Origin: Manis javanica
Lineage: Eukaryota > Chordata > Mammalia > Pholidota > Manidae
Reading direction: 5' to 3'
Assembly (NCBI RefSeq): GCF_040802235.1
Contig: NC_133167.1
Span: 9,292,501-9,356,500, forward strand
DNA: 64,000 bases
In this document: positions 35,151-48,240 of the stretch, piece after piece
How the letters are laid out: the number at the start of each line of letters is the position of its first letter
Numbering within the stretch: the stretch's first letter is position 1
Position numbers and translations under genes: made by a program
Notes under the pieces: generated by a model
What the model was told of the DNA's origin: nothing
What the model saw: the letters and a program-made list of their open reading frames with translations, nothing else
The model's database searches: none

Positions 35151-35285
35151 ACCACCCCCACTTTACGATCTCAGAAACTGAGAACGAGAGAGACTATTTC
35201 ACTCAGCCCAGGAGCAGGTCACACAGCTAGAAATGGCCAAGGCGCCCAGCTCTAGGCCCCGTGCCCGTTGCTCTGAGCCGCGCGG
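35150..35285 (-). repeat. MIR fragment, antisense
   Basis: CACTTTACGATCTCAGAAAC, CAGGTCACACAGCTAGAAAT and CCAGCTCTAGGCC blocks are present. Confidence 0.65.
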
Positions 35286-38200
35286 CTGCCCAGTCTTGTT
35301 CCAGGTCTTGGGCATCAGGAGTCTGTGTGCGACAGCAGGCGGGGCGAGGCAGTCCTTTCTTTCTCGCTTAGTTTTTCACCCCAATTAACAAACGGATCTA
35401 ATTCGCTTCAATGACTCTTCGCCTCTTCTTTTATGCTGCTTTATATGATATCTTCTGTATTTTTTTCATTTTTATGTTTTATGTTTCAGTTTTATGTTTC
35501 ATTCAAACAACTAGGCTTTCCAAATCACTTTGTTGCTGGAAGCTGGTAGTCGGGTACTGACGCATCGCTGTGGCCTTTTCCACCCTGGTGCCGGGGTGAC
35601 CTGTTCACTAAAGCGGGTAGTTCTGCCCTCCCCTACCTCCCCGTGGGAGCAGCAGTTCATGAGATAAGACAGGGCAGACTCTCATGCTTCTTCCAAGGAT
35701 AAAGATAAAATGCACCGATTTTGGGGGGTTAGGATATATGGAACAAAAGACAGTTTTTTCTTGTCCAACACCCCTGCCCCCCCACAGTTATATAACTAAC
35801 CCATAACTACTGTTGTGTTAAATATGTCACGTGAAATCAACCCCATCCGTACACTGGAATAGACACTCCCAGAAAACTGCAGCCTTTCTCTTTGGCCAGA
35901 TGAATGAGCCGGTTGGGTTCCTCTCATTCTGCAGCGCTGCTGGTGAAGTGTGGCAAGTAGCATGAGCTTCTTCCTTAGCTCTGAGACTATAAATCCCATA
36001 GAAAAAGAGGAACAGAGAAGAACGGTTTAAAGGGGAGGGATTTATTAAGATAAAAGTACATTTATTCCATTTAAAAAATTTAAAACAGATGAAACAGTTC
36101 ATGGAAATGATTAGAACATAAAGTGGCATATTGATACCCTTTGATGCCAGGGACTGAGGGTTTTCTTTCAAATTTTTTTTTATAAATGGCTCCTTAATGA
36201 GTCAGCTAAATAGATCAACAAACATACCGATTAAATGTTTCTTCCATAATTCCTGAAATAATGGTTGACGATACAAAAATATTCTTCATTTTGTCTGACC
36301 TACAGACATCACTAATGTTCGGAGCAGGCTCACCCTACCTTGCCGAGGTACAGCAGTTCCACCGGTATACAATTTTAGTTACAATAATCTTTCTCTCGTC
36401 AGCAGTCTTGTTTTATTTATTCTATACCACCTGGCATAAGCCACATGTCCAAATACTATACTAGTATGAAAAGTTCTGCTATTTTCTTATATCATAAAAT
36501 ATCACCCCCAAATCCCAGCAGATCTATGGTTTGTCATATTCTTTGCAAAGGCTGCAAATGTTTCATATTTTACAACTGTTCTTTATGTGAGATTCTATTG
36601 AAAGTCTAAAGATCCCTGAGAGAAGGAAGCATGAGGCTTAGCAGACACACACACACTGGGCAAAGCATTTAGATTTTGTATTAAGAGTATTTATACATTC
36701 CAGAGGTAATTAAAAGACAAATGAGTTTAAGTCTTTAGCAATAAATATTGATTTTTCAGGAATGGATCCTTAAGATAATGAAGAAGATGATGGTTTATTT
36801 TCTTACAGAGCATTTAGAGTCATTCTGGTTCAGGAAGGCAGAAGTGATGCGTTTACTATTTCACTGATTTGACGAGATCTAATTAAGTATTGATTCTGAA
36901 CTCGGTGTAAAGTAGAAAGTGAGAGAAGCTGGAGGAAGATAACAGGTGAGGATAGTTATATCTCGAGTTACAGTAAGAAATTAGTGACTAGCCATTTCTT
37001 ATAGAAATTGGGCAGCAGGTATTATAGTATGTCAATTAATACAATATAAGTTCACAAATTTATAGTCAGTTTAAATTCATGTAACATCTGAAGGATAATA
37101 GATTTCAACAAATTCCCAATTATTTGCTTCTAGATACAGCCACTAAATCAAATCCAGACTACCAAAGTTCTAAAGGATACATTGTTGAATAGATAGACTT
37201 AACAATTAGAGTATTGATTATATATGTATTAAACATTTGAAAGCAATGTGCTTTCCTACAGATTTTAAATATTATCCCCACATATGGTTTGCATCTTAAA
37301 GTTACTTAGCAAAATTATTCCTGATGTATAGGGAATAAGAAACACCAGGCTAAGCACTGTCTATTCATCAAATTCTCTGATTACTTGTCGGCCAAATAAA
37401 TGAGGGTTCAGTATATTGAAAATGACTTTAAGCCATTATTCTACTTTCTCTAAGACTATGCGATTGCTCCTTTCTGTCACTGAAGAAGATACCAATCTCA
37501 TAGTAAAAATGGAAGGAAAAATTTTAAGAGAAAAACAATATACTCAACATTCTAGATTCTGTCTGTGTGGCAATCAACATGGTCATTTAAAACTACTTAC
37601 ATAACGATATGGTACAGACCGGGATGAAAGAATGTGACATTTTCCAAGCCCTGATCTAAATCTGCAATTTATCTGAAGAAAGAATAAAACCCACAGGAGG
37701 CTCAAATTGTGCTCCAAAAATATTCTGCCTCTTCACATTTCTGAACAATGTCTTATTTCATCAAGAAAACCCAGCACTGTAGTGATTCTTCTTGTACATT
37801 GAACCGTATTTTAAATGGCCCCCGGACCCTTCATCAGGGAATGGGCCTCAGATACTGAGCTTCAGATTCCCTAGAAATAAAGTGGGAAAAGCCAAGTTCT
37901 TGCAGTGCCTGTTTACAGAGATTTCTGAAGGGAAATGAGATGGTCTGTGGATGTGTTTTTAATTTCCTGGAGGAAAAGAATGTTCATCTGAAATCGATTT
38001 TATGGGTGCATTTTAAAAGCTAGTGGATCCTGTAAATTCTATTTGACTGGCAAAATTGGCCTTGGGCCTGCCCGCACTTACCTGGGCCATTCTTCTTTTT
38101 TGACTTTCAACCACACTAGGCTAATAAGCATCCATGAACATCTGTGTATAGAAAACCATTTGAGATTCTAGGGGAACCAAGTAAAAAGGATTGGTAGAAT

Positions 38201-38380
38201 CAGTGTCTTCAGGTTTTTTACTAGATTTCCACTGAGTACACCCAGTTTTTCCCAAGACCATAGCATCATAGAGTCTTCATAAATATTTAATCTAGAATTG
38301 TAATTAGTTCTGCTAGCCATAGAAAAATTAGTATGTGAATGTAAATTGGCAGAAAGTTCTAATTTCTGCCACATAGTGAT
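35286..38380. other. repeat-poor stretch, no gene recognised
   Basis: No long ORF. A small CpG-denser patch with a perfect 12-bp palindrome (AGCCGCGCGGCT, 35276-35287) lies at its left edge. 37900-38120 and 35380-35480 are unique-looking. Nothing can be assigned. Confidence 0.35.
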
Positions 38381-38639
38381 TGAGATAACCAGACCCTATT
38401 TCTCACTATACACATATGGAAATGCTGGATAAGCTACAGCCAAAAATATGTGCATTCTTTCTTGAGGAAAGTTATGGACAGCCCAGTGTTTTGTAGATTA
38501 AGAGCAAAGCTAGTTTGACAGAGAAGAAGTGTACCTGATGGTTAGGGACACCCACTCTGTGCTAGAAAACCTAGATGGGAATTCTGGTTGCTGTTTGCTG
38601 GCTCAAACCATGTTAAAAATAGCAAATCAAACTTTTAAA

Positions 38640-40720
38640 TGATTTACCAGTCTAAAGTAGACATCATAATGGAAGTCAGAAAATACTTAGAAGTGAATGC
38701 CAATGTAAATGTCATATGTCAGATCGAGTGAGATACAGCCCAAGTACTTGCAGGCAGAAATTTATAGTCTTTAGGTATTAGAAAAGAAGAGTAAAGTTAA
38801 TGATGTAGGAATCCAAGATGAAAAATAACAGAACAAAACTATGGGAAAAGGAAAAAAGAATAAAGTCAAAAAATAATGGAATAGAAATAAAACAGTAGAA
38901 AGGATCAATAAATCTCAATGTGTGAGCATTAAAAATACAAATAAAATACACAAATGTCTGGCAAGATGGATCTAGGAGGAAGGAAAGAGGACCACTGGAA
39001 ATGTGAAGGGCATTATCAAGGGTGATGTAGAACTGCTTTCCTATTAGGGGCATATTCTAAAGAATTTTGTGCTAACACATTTGGAATTTGGAAGAAATTA
39101 ATGCTTTTCTTTAAAAAAATACCAACACATATATGACCATAAGTGATGCAGGAGAACACAGAAAATCTGATAGTCTGACATTCCTTTAAAAAATCGAGTT
39201 AGTAACCAAAACAGCAGCTACCCTCTTCCTGTGAAATGCACACACACAAATGCACACAGAACCCAGCTTCAGACAGTGGGCTAAGCTATAGCAAATGTTC
39301 ATGAACTAAGAATCGAGTTGGATATAAACTTTCAAAAACAGAAAACCAGGGGGTAATGTTTCCATCTCATTTTATGACACTAATATGACTTGCGAAAAGA
39401 GAAACTGTAAGGCCATCTCACTATTCAACTGTCTAAATAGAATTTCACCAATGTGAATCTTGGATGCTGTAAAATAAATAAAACCCATCAGGGTCAGGGC
39501 GAGTGTGTTCTGGGATGCAAGAATGGTTTCACAGTAGAAAACCTACAACAGCAATCCACCATAAGTTAAGATGCCTTTGGCTTCAATTTAGAGAGAAGCA
39601 AACAAAAAAGTAACATATATTATTCCACAAAACAAGAAGCCCAGACGTTGGGTGACCGGGGTTAATTCCGGAGCACTGCAGTGTTACCAAGAAGCCAGGT
39701 TCAACTCACCTGTCTTCTCTGCAGTGTTCAGTGTGGATTATTCCCTGCCTAGTTACAACTTGGATGTAGAAGCACTTAAAATATTCAAGAAAGGGACAAG
39801 CCCCTGCTATGTTCTTTTCCCAATTCCCAAGCAGAATATACTTTATGCATCGTTAGCCAGGTCCATGTTTAAACCAACCACTGAAAGAGCTTGAGTATAT
39901 TTAAACTAACAAAAAATTCACTTTAGGAGCAGGGGAGCCACCCAGTCCATGAACTAACTACATAACCTTCCTATACCTGAACAAAATCAACCTTCTCTTA
40001 GTAAGGAAGGCCTGGATATAATGGCTTAGGTGCAGCCTGCCGTGTTGACACATATAGAGGAAAATGTAAAATCAATTTAATAGTTATAATAAAAACAGTG
40101 GATGAAATTCAAAGCAACAATAATGAAAACCATTTTAAAAAATGAGAAAGAGAAATTAACATGATAAAGCTAAATCTTTCAATACCATTAAATATCTCAA
40201 AAATACCCTTTACATTTAGAAACCAATCAAGGAAGCCAGTCAGCTCTTCTTACCTGTATTAAATATTTTAATAGGTATCCTCATCAGAATATATGAAATG
40301 AAATGGAAGAATGGGCTAGAAAGAGACAAAAATGTTATTTTTTTGCATTATTATGATCATATGCATGAAAAATGTCATAGAGTATATTGCCAAAGTAATA
40401 TATTATGTAAAGTGGCATAAAGTGTTCCTGTCTTAGAGATCAATTTGTAGATCCCCAAATGCCCTCTAGTTATATAGCTAAATTTAAAGTATAACTAAGA
40501 CACAAAAAGACCTAATTTATAATAGCAACGAAACAAGTGTCATATCTAGCAATAAATCCTTAGAAAGTCGCATGGAGAAAACTATTGAATGTTATTATTG
40601 AATTAGCCCAATTTTCTAAAATTCTTAGGCAGAAAGGAAATAAGTAGCATATTAATTTTATAGGATTGTTTTAAGGATCGAAAGATGTAATGTATAAAAA
40701 TAATTTAACAATGTTACTTG
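38640..40720 (+). repeat. degenerate old L1 (ORF2-derived), sense
   Basis: 38670-38960 matches L1 ORF2 text after the endonuclease (AAATACTTAGAAGTGAATGC, TTAGGTATTAGAAAAGAAGA). 39380-39580 matches the reverse transcriptase part (TTCTGGGATGCAAGAATGGT). 40510-40570 matches the later ORF2 (TTTATAATAGCAACGAAACA). The pieces are colinear. 39650-40050 does not match and may be an insertion or simply decayed. No reading frame is preserved. Confidence 0.6.
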
Positions 40721-41089
40721 CAATAAAAATTACTCAAAAAAGAAGCTTTTTAAATAAATTTTAGAGAACTATTTTGTTATTTTAAGAACGTATAAAGTAG
40801 CACCTAAGAGCTCTGGAGTTCCTTGGAGAAATCTGAAAACCACAGGGTGGCACTGATATTTTTGAGCTAATGTAAACCGAATCCAACACCCCTTTTCAGA
40901 CCTAAACAAAAGTTGGACCTTTCCCAGGGCGATGAGTTCTCTCAACACTTACGTGCACGGCCTGTCCATTACCGCTGATCAGCTTCTGTTTTTCATCTTT
41001 TTAGTTGTTTATTTACAGGAACTTTTTATCCTCCAAACAAGAGAATTTTCTGAGTTTATGGATACTCCTTTCTTCTTTTCTATCCCAGG
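40721..41089. other. no gene recognised
   Basis: Only short frames, and no named repeat. Confidence 0.35.
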
Positions 41090-41275
41090 AAACATCTGGT
41101 ATTTATTCATTTATTATACAAATATTTTTGAGTGACTGTTCTGTGTCAGGTACTAATCCAGGTTCATGGGATAAATTAATAAGCAAAATCTACAAAATCT
41201 CCTGCCCTTGAGGAGACTGCCTTTGAGTGAGGGAAACAGATATTGAAGAATAAACCTAAGAAATTATCTAGTTTA

Positions 41276-41700
41276 CCGTGGCAGAGATTTCTAGCTGTTC
41301 ACCAGAATTCTATTTCCCATCTTCCTTGGGTACACAGCTGGACGATATTTCCTAGGTGCTCCTGCAATTAGGTATGCTTAGATGACTAAATTCTCACCAA
41401 GTGATAGGAAGTGGTGTGTACCATTTCCGGGCCTAGGCTGATATGACCTTTCATATCCACCTGTGTGTTATTTTCTACTGACTGGATACATACAATCACA
41501 GGTGCCTAGGACATGATGGAGCCTCAGAATGGAAGGGCCCAGTCACTGAATCACAAATGCAAACAAATAGAAATTGCCCTCTGCTCTGGACTGTTCATGG
41601 TCAACAAATGAAATTTATTGTGTTTGGTTCTTAGAAACTTTTGACTTTACTTATATGGCAGCCCAATATGTCCTGAGTAAAATAAATATGCAGCATGTTT
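41276..41700 (+). repeat. unassigned repeat inserted in family X
   Basis: It carries the dispersed-repeat wording TTCCCATCTTCCTTGGGTAC, a CATTTCCGGGCCTAGGC block and a 3' block AAATTTATTGTGTTTGGTTC. I cannot name it. Confidence 0.5.
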
Positions 41701-42570
41701 GAAAGTATTAGCTGCAAGGAGAAAAATAAGCAAGCAAACCAACCAAGAAGCAGAGCTAGGGCAGCGGGCATGGGATGCCAAGGGGTAGGGTGATCACGAT
41801 TTTAATTCAGAGTGGTGAGGGTAGGCCTCACTGAGAGGGTGATATTTCATAGTCTTGAAAGAAATGAGGGAATTATCCAGGCAGATACCTCAAAGTACAT
41901 CCCGTTCATTCCAGCACAATGGCTGTAATGCAGGAGTGTGTCTGGCATGGTCAAGTCACACCTGAGAGGCCACTGGTGGTGGAACTTTTATTCCAAGTAA
42001 GTCAAAGCCAATATAGGGTTTTGAGCGGAGGAGTGAGATTGATTCAGGAGGGTCCCTCTGGCTGCTTTGATGAGAAGAGCTGCTGGGGTAGTCACAGGAA
42101 GCCTCGTTAGCAGGTTATCATCATAAACTAAGTAAGAGGTGACAGTGACTCAGTCCAGGCTGGTGATAGAGATAGTGATAAAAAATGAAAAGACCTTGCG
42201 TTTATTTTGAGAGCAGGGCCAATTGTATTTGCTTCTAAATTGAGTTCAGGGTACAGTATAGACAAAGGGAAGAGGCAAAGAAGACGTCAAGGGTTTTTGG
42301 CCTGAGCAACTGAAAGGTGTGAACATACCATCGAAACCTGAGATTGGAGGGGTCAAAAAAGTTGATGGGGAGGAATTCTGTGATGGAATTATTGAATTTG
42401 AGTTGCCTATTAGTTGATTTAGGAGTGTTGAACCTTAGGTAGTTGCTGATATGTATAACTTAAAAAATGGCAATTTTTATGTCATTCAACCTGATGCAAG
42501 TCTGGAGTTTAGGAAAAGACCTAGAAATCATCAACATAAAGGTAGTACCTCAAGCTATTGACTAGATCCA

Positions 42571-43265
42571 ATCCCTGCAGTGGTCAGGTCCAGCCGGGAA
42601 CCAGAAACCCCATCAATGAGCTGGTGGGTGCACCATAAGGAATGTGAACCAGGTCTTACTGAATTGCAAAAGCACAAGGAAGCAGGTGCCATTCTGTGGC
42701 TGGGGAAACGAAGGCAGGACGTTGGGATTAATAAAATATGACGGCTTGGAGGGATGGCCCCTCGGGTTGAGATGTGTGAGGAGGTAGCTTCGTTTGCGTG
42801 GTGTTGCAGAGGGGACTGACTCCCCTGGGGTACACCGCTGCTACCAGGACCAGCTGTCTCCGGCAGGGCAGTGAGCATTGCCATTCCCGTTCCTTCTAGT
42901 CTTCCAGTTTACCTCTCACTCCCCAGTGGGAGACCCTAAGTAGGCCGGCTGGTAAAGGGGGACTGTGGTTTGCAGAATGCCAAGCCCAGTATCACAAAGC
43001 CCAGTATAAAAGAGCAGCTTGAAGGCGAGACCCAGGCATGAAAGAGCCTGCACGGTCACCAAAGGGTGAGTGCAGAGGGCACCCCGAGCCCTGGGTCGCC
43101 ACGTGGGAGGTCGGGGAGGAGAGGTGCAAAGGAGACATGGAAAGAACAGTCCGTGAGGCAGACGGCAAACGAACGAATGTGCATTTTTAATACCCAGCAA
43201 AGTGCTTCAACATACAGCTCTTTATCAGCTGTAAAGTGCAAAAAATCACATAGGCTGTGAACTAA
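42571..43265. other. second interruption of family X
   Basis: This is GC-richer than its flanks, with overlapping frames on both strands (42555-42884, 42916-43260) and no recognisable domain. It is probably another old repeat, LTR-like in composition. Confidence 0.35.
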
Positions 43266-43699
43266 GAATCTGTAGCTGATTTAGCAACATAAGTCGTTGG
43301 TGACCTTGCCAAAGGGCTTTTGGTGGAGTTGTGGGGACAAAAGCCATTAGGAGTCAGTTCAAAAAGGCAACTGGAATAGAGAAATTAGACTTAAACTTAC
43401 ACAACATATTGGAAAATTTTGCTGCACAAGAGAGCAGATAAATGGGGCAGTAGTTAAAAGGAGAAATAAAGCAAAGAATTTCTGTCTTAATGTTGGGGAA
43501 AATGGTAGCATGTTTATATACTAATGGGGTGTTTCAGTAGAAAGGGAGACACAGAAATGAGGGAATGATTAGAAGAAAAACGCTTTTAGGATGACAAGAA
43601 GGGATGGAATCAAGTGCATGAGTGGGGGGTTTGATTTAAGCACAGCATGGGTAGTTCATCTCTTATAGCAGAAGGAATGGCGACTTTATGACTACAGAT

Positions 43700-45000
43700 G
43701 CTGAAAAGCACACAGATGTGGTGGTGGAATCCATCGACATTCTTTCCCAATTACTTAAATTATTGCTTACATTTTTCATGTCATCAACTGAGAGCGAAGA
43801 AAGCAGAGGACACATGTGCCACCGAAAAGACCAAGAGTCATTGGATAAGGGCAGGGGTTAGACTAATTCCTACAGTCTCAGTTTCTTTGCATGAAAAATG
43901 CAGTTAAATAATAATGCCTTATGCAAAGTAAGTGCTGTTGAATCCCCTTAAAATGAAAAATCTAATACGGCTGTCAGATATTATTAATGGGGTCTATACA
44001 AAACAAAATCGAAATGCTTTCTTAGTAAGAAATAGCCATGGGTATGTATAACTTAGAATTTTCCTAAAAATATGATAACATGAAAAATAATTTATCACTT
44101 TCCAATGGACTGCATTTTAAATTGATCTGTTATACATGCATTCTCTAGGAATGTTTTCTAGCAATATCTGGGTTAAACATTAAATTTTTAAGTTGAAAAC
44201 TCCCTGAAGTCAGAGGTATCTTCGTAAGCCTTCAGTATTAAATGACAGCATCCCATATCATAAAAGTTCAGTAAATATTTTGGAGTAAATTAATATAACA
44301 ATGTTGTCTGTCAAATATTGTTATTTGTGAGAGAGAGAGAACATGAGAGAAAAAAAAGTATCAGATAAAGCCATATTCAAGGTACTGTTATCAACACTTC
44401 TTTTCTGATGAGATGAAATGTATTCTCATGTCCTTGAGTTACTTGCAAGTCTTGTAACAAAATGCCTGACCATTAAATGTAGTATAGGGATGTTCTTGCT
44501 TCTTTGAGCTATCATTGGATTTAAATTATGGGCACACAGTCAATCCTGAATAATTATTAGTGGGATGAATTAATACTTCAGGCTTAATTTTCTCATTTAA
44601 AACTTCCTTATGGAGAGGAGAGGACAGATTCTTTGTACCGCTAGATCTTAAATGAGATGCTGAAAGACATGGCAGTTGAGATTAATGAACAAATAATAAT
44701 CTCTGTTCAGAAACTAATCTGGGAAGACAGCCTGATCATTTCTATGTTTGTACCATGCTAAAGCTGTCTTTTCTACTAATTGAGAATTTGCTGTCAGTAA
44801 ATTACATGCCCAATTTTGACTTTTCACATTTATATTGTAATTCTTGATGTTTTTCTTGTTAGAGGTCCCAGACCATGACTAGACCAAACTTTGGAAGAAA
44901 TAAGTTTTCCTTCTGGTGATTTTCATGACTAGGAAGAGAGAGATGATAAATCATTAAGAAGTCCTCTGACTTATTGCATGGTATTGAAGAAAAAATAATG
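43700..45000. other. no gene recognised
   Basis: A (GA)6 run lies at 44329-44340. A weak MIR-like sense match lies near 43845-43960. The rest is unassigned and unique-looking. Confidence 0.35.
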
Positions 45001-45004
45001 TCAA

Positions 45005-45345
45005 ATACATTTTTTTAACAACTGTATTGAAGTAAAATTGACATACCTTAAAATTCACCCACTTTACATGAACAATGCAATGAATTTTAGTACACTTAAT
45101 AGAGTTGTGCAATATCATTAAAATCAATTTTCAAACATACCTGTCATCTCCAAAAGTTCCAAATCTCATTTGCAAACAATCTCCATCTCTGACTCACATC
45201 CCAGGCAATTACTAATCTACTCTCTGTCTCTATGCATTTGCCTTTTCTAGACATTTCATAGAAATTGATCATATACTGTGCAGTCTTTTGAATCAGGCTT
45301 CTTTCACTTAGCATAATGTTTTGGAGCTTCATCAATTATGTAGAG
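45005..45345 (-). repeat. old L1 3' end, antisense
   Basis: TGTATTGAAGTAAAATTGAC, 'AATAGAGTTGTGCAATATCA' and TTTCACTTAGCATAATGTTT are in antisense L1M order. Confidence 0.8.
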
Positions 45346-46940
45346 GTCTTTTCATATAGACTCTATAACACTTACTTTATCGTGATTCACAATTTGCATT
45401 GCGAGTCGAAGTCGTGAAGTCACAGGGGCGGGGCTCTCTTTTGTTCTTGTGAACTATCACAATTTAAATTTGCTATGCAATTGGCGTTCAACTCATGCTT
45501 TTGAGTTGATGAATGAAGGAAGAAAAGGTGATTTTTATCTTCCGCCATGGCTCCTTGTGGCAGATTGCTTGCTTGGGAACCAGATAACAAAATGGCATTG
45601 AGTGTACAGGATATTTATTAAGGAGCATCTTTGGAAGGGAAGTGGGATTGGGCCCAGGGAGAGTTAAGCTGTGGTTTATGCCCTCTGATAACCTCAGCCA
45701 GCCCTGCAGGGAGCTCTGACACTAAAAGAGCCTGTCTGAGTTGTCCCATATTGGGTTGAAATGGCTAGGCCTTTATAACTCTTCTCATTTGTTAGTTAAT
45801 GGACCTGGGCCAGCATATGAAGGGTGTGGTATGGGCCCAGTGGCTCTCTGCAGCTGAAGGAATCCCTGAATGAGCTGATAAGATGACCTTCCTTGTTGGG
45901 GACCCAGGATGTATCTCTGTGTCCACTGAGTATCTGTTTTTCTTTACACCAAAACCTTAGTTAAGGCTACACCATAATCACACTCTTCTGTGTCTTCCAG
46001 ATTTTTCTATTTCTGCTACAAAAGACCACTGTAATACCTATGAAATATTAATATTTAAAATAACAAATTCTGCTCTCCTATTAAAACAGTATTTTTGTGT
46101 ATAACAAATGTTTTTTTTTAAAGTTGCATCAAGTTCTTGTCAGAAATGTTCAAAAAGTTGTTTCAAATTACAAGCTAACAAAGCTTGAGATGACAAACGG
46201 GTTTTCTAAACACTTTAGAAATATCCTAAAATTATTCTGTTCCATCATTTTTGCTAGATAGTTCCTTCCCCTGTCAACATATGTGGGAGAAGTTGTTTTA
46301 GATTATTGAAACTCTTGGATGAATAATTTATCAAATTGTCAGCAGCTGTTTTTTCTAACAATAGATCTTAATGGATCAGTCTTCTTTCACTTTTCAAACT
46401 TTAAAAAATTTTTAAATTTGCCAAAAATATATTTACGAATTTTTTCTACAACTTCTTCTGTAATATCAAATTTGGCAGTGATTATTTTTTTAGTCTCCTG
46501 AAGTACAGTATCAAAGGCCGAGAGAATTTTTATAAATATTTAATATTTTATTTTCAAAAACTAAATTCCCATTTGCTGGCAGCTTACTGACCTTTTGGCT
46601 CTAAAATGCTTCTCCCTTTTCAGAATACACCACTGTGAGCTGTAGAGTTATTTGTAAGCCAGAAAGGGCTGGGTTCCTTTGCTTTGTGCATAATTGGGGA
46701 ATTATTGCTGGATCTCTTATTACTGCTCATGTTCTCATTCAAAGGACTAATAGTAGTTGTAGAGCATTTTTCACATCCTAGTTCTTTATCTGGTCTTTTC
46801 CAGGTGCAGCTCACCAACAAAGGGAAACTTTGTTCTCTTTGGCACCGTGTCAGTGCCAATGTTGGCTACTTCCTCTTTATTCCAAAGACCCCGTAAACTC
46901 TGCCAACTTGAGGGGCTAGCTATTATGTATAAAAGGTTTC
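45346..46940. other. no gene recognised
   Basis: 45540-45950 has LTR-like composition (AGGATATTTATTAAGGAGCA) but no clear termini. The rest is AT-rich and unassigned. Confidence 0.35.
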
Positions 46941-46944
46941 ATGG

Positions 46945-47125
46945 GCATGACCTTACATTGAATTCTTACACTAGCTTTGTAAGGACAAGTACTTCGCTTA
47001 CTCTTTAGATAAGAGGATCTGGAGGCTCATCAAGAGTTCAAGTGATTTGTCTTGGGTTCTATAATAAGAAAATAACAGACTTCATAGGCCAAATCGGAGG
47101 CTGTTTAGTTGTCAGGTCCTCCAAA
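46945..47125 (-). repeat. MIR SINE, antisense
   Basis: ATTGAATTCTTACACTAGC, GATAAGAGGATCTGGAGGCT and GATTTGTCTTGGGTTC blocks are present, diverged. Confidence 0.55.
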
Positions 47126-47399
47126 GTGGATGTGAGCCGGTAGAGTTCCATTTTGAAAAGGTTTGAGAATTGTACCTGTCACAAGCACTTTGCAGGTGGC
47201 AGAACTGGCTTTGGTTAATCCACTGACTCTGAATTGTCAAATATGTCTTAGAGAGGGTCAAAAGAATCGTACCGGTAAATAAGTACATGCTATTACTGAA
47301 CACAGTCTTGAATTCCCATAAGATCAATTCTCTTGTAAAATGCTATCAAAAGGAGTTATATTTAAACAGGATAGATTGAACACCTACTCTTTCTTCCCC

Positions 47400-48240
47400 C
47401 TGAAAAGTCCACTAAAAAAGAGAGCAATGGACTCTAAAGGCATTAATCCCACTGGTCGAAATAACTCGACAGTACCCCTATTTGCCGTATGTACTGCAAG
47501 TACGATTACATCTGCTGGGTCATCTGGTGCAAATAACAGAGCAGCTGGCACAATGTAGCATGAACTGTTACAGAGACTTATCTCACTCTGGGCCTCAATC
47601 AGACTCTAAAGTGGCAGACTCGCAGAATACCTGGTTAGTGATTTTCTTTGTACTCACCCTATATGAGTATATGTTGCCTCCAGAATCCAAACGAGCCTTC
47701 TAGGCATTTGTGCCTCTTTCTCCATGGAAGATGATGCTAGACGAAATAGCTTGCCCTTGGCTTTGGAGGCTGGGTCCTGACTGGCCTCAGACCACTCAAG
47801 CCCCAGAAATTTCACTGAAGTGACAGGCTGCTTAAATTTTGTTGGGTCTGTTTCCTACTCTCTGATGTGCATGTGTTTTGCCAGGATATTTTTACTTACT
47901 CCTCACCACGTTCCATCAGCATGTGGTCATCAGCGGGACAGACCTGCACAATACCTTGTGGAATGCAAGATGATAAAGGTGTCTCTGGACGAGATTATAA
48001 CAAAGGACTATAGATTTGATGTATTCCTAAACTAGTGCAGCAGACAGGGTATTACTGTCTTTGTCATGTAAAAGCAAGCTACTTCTATTTCTGGTAGTAT
48101 ATATTAGTAGACACAGAGAAAAACAGCACTCATCAGACCAATAGCTGCATACTTCATAATAAAGACTGGGTTGGTTGTCTCCAGCAAAGAAAATACATCC
48201 AGGATAATACTTTCCAAGATTAGAAAATAGCAAAAAATAG
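47400..48240 (-). pseudogene. ERVL (class III) pol remnant, reverse transcriptase/connection part
   Basis: On the minus strand, short conceptual peptides in shifting frames follow the order of ERVL-type pol: a thumb-side RT part near 48000-47900 (NLVQRHLYHLAF), a segment near 47830 (RPNKI then FSEISG), and a later connection-like part near 47620-47580 (TLESD then GPE). Stops and frameshifts occur every 20-40 codons. No LTR or gag was found beside it. A sense ORF at 47820-48035 is a shadow. The family assignment rests on the order of short matches and on antisense wording common to dispersed ERVL copies. Confidence 0.7.

Larger units (their letters stand above)
41090..43695 (+). repeat. ancient repeat family X, longest copy, interrupted twice
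   Basis: Colinear blocks of one family occur at 41090-41275, 41788-42570 and 43266-43695. They include GGCCTCACTGAGAGGGTGAT, GGGTTTTGAGCGGAGGAGTG, GGTTTTTGGCCTGAGCAACT and TGGGGCAGTAGTTAAAAGGA. They are separated by unrelated sequence at 41276-41787 and 42571-43265. The family is the one seen at 19820, 34830 and 60480. Confidence 0.65.

Noticed and set aside
47820-48035. Plus-strand frame of 71 codons
   Set aside because: Shadow of the minus-strand ERVL pol remnant.
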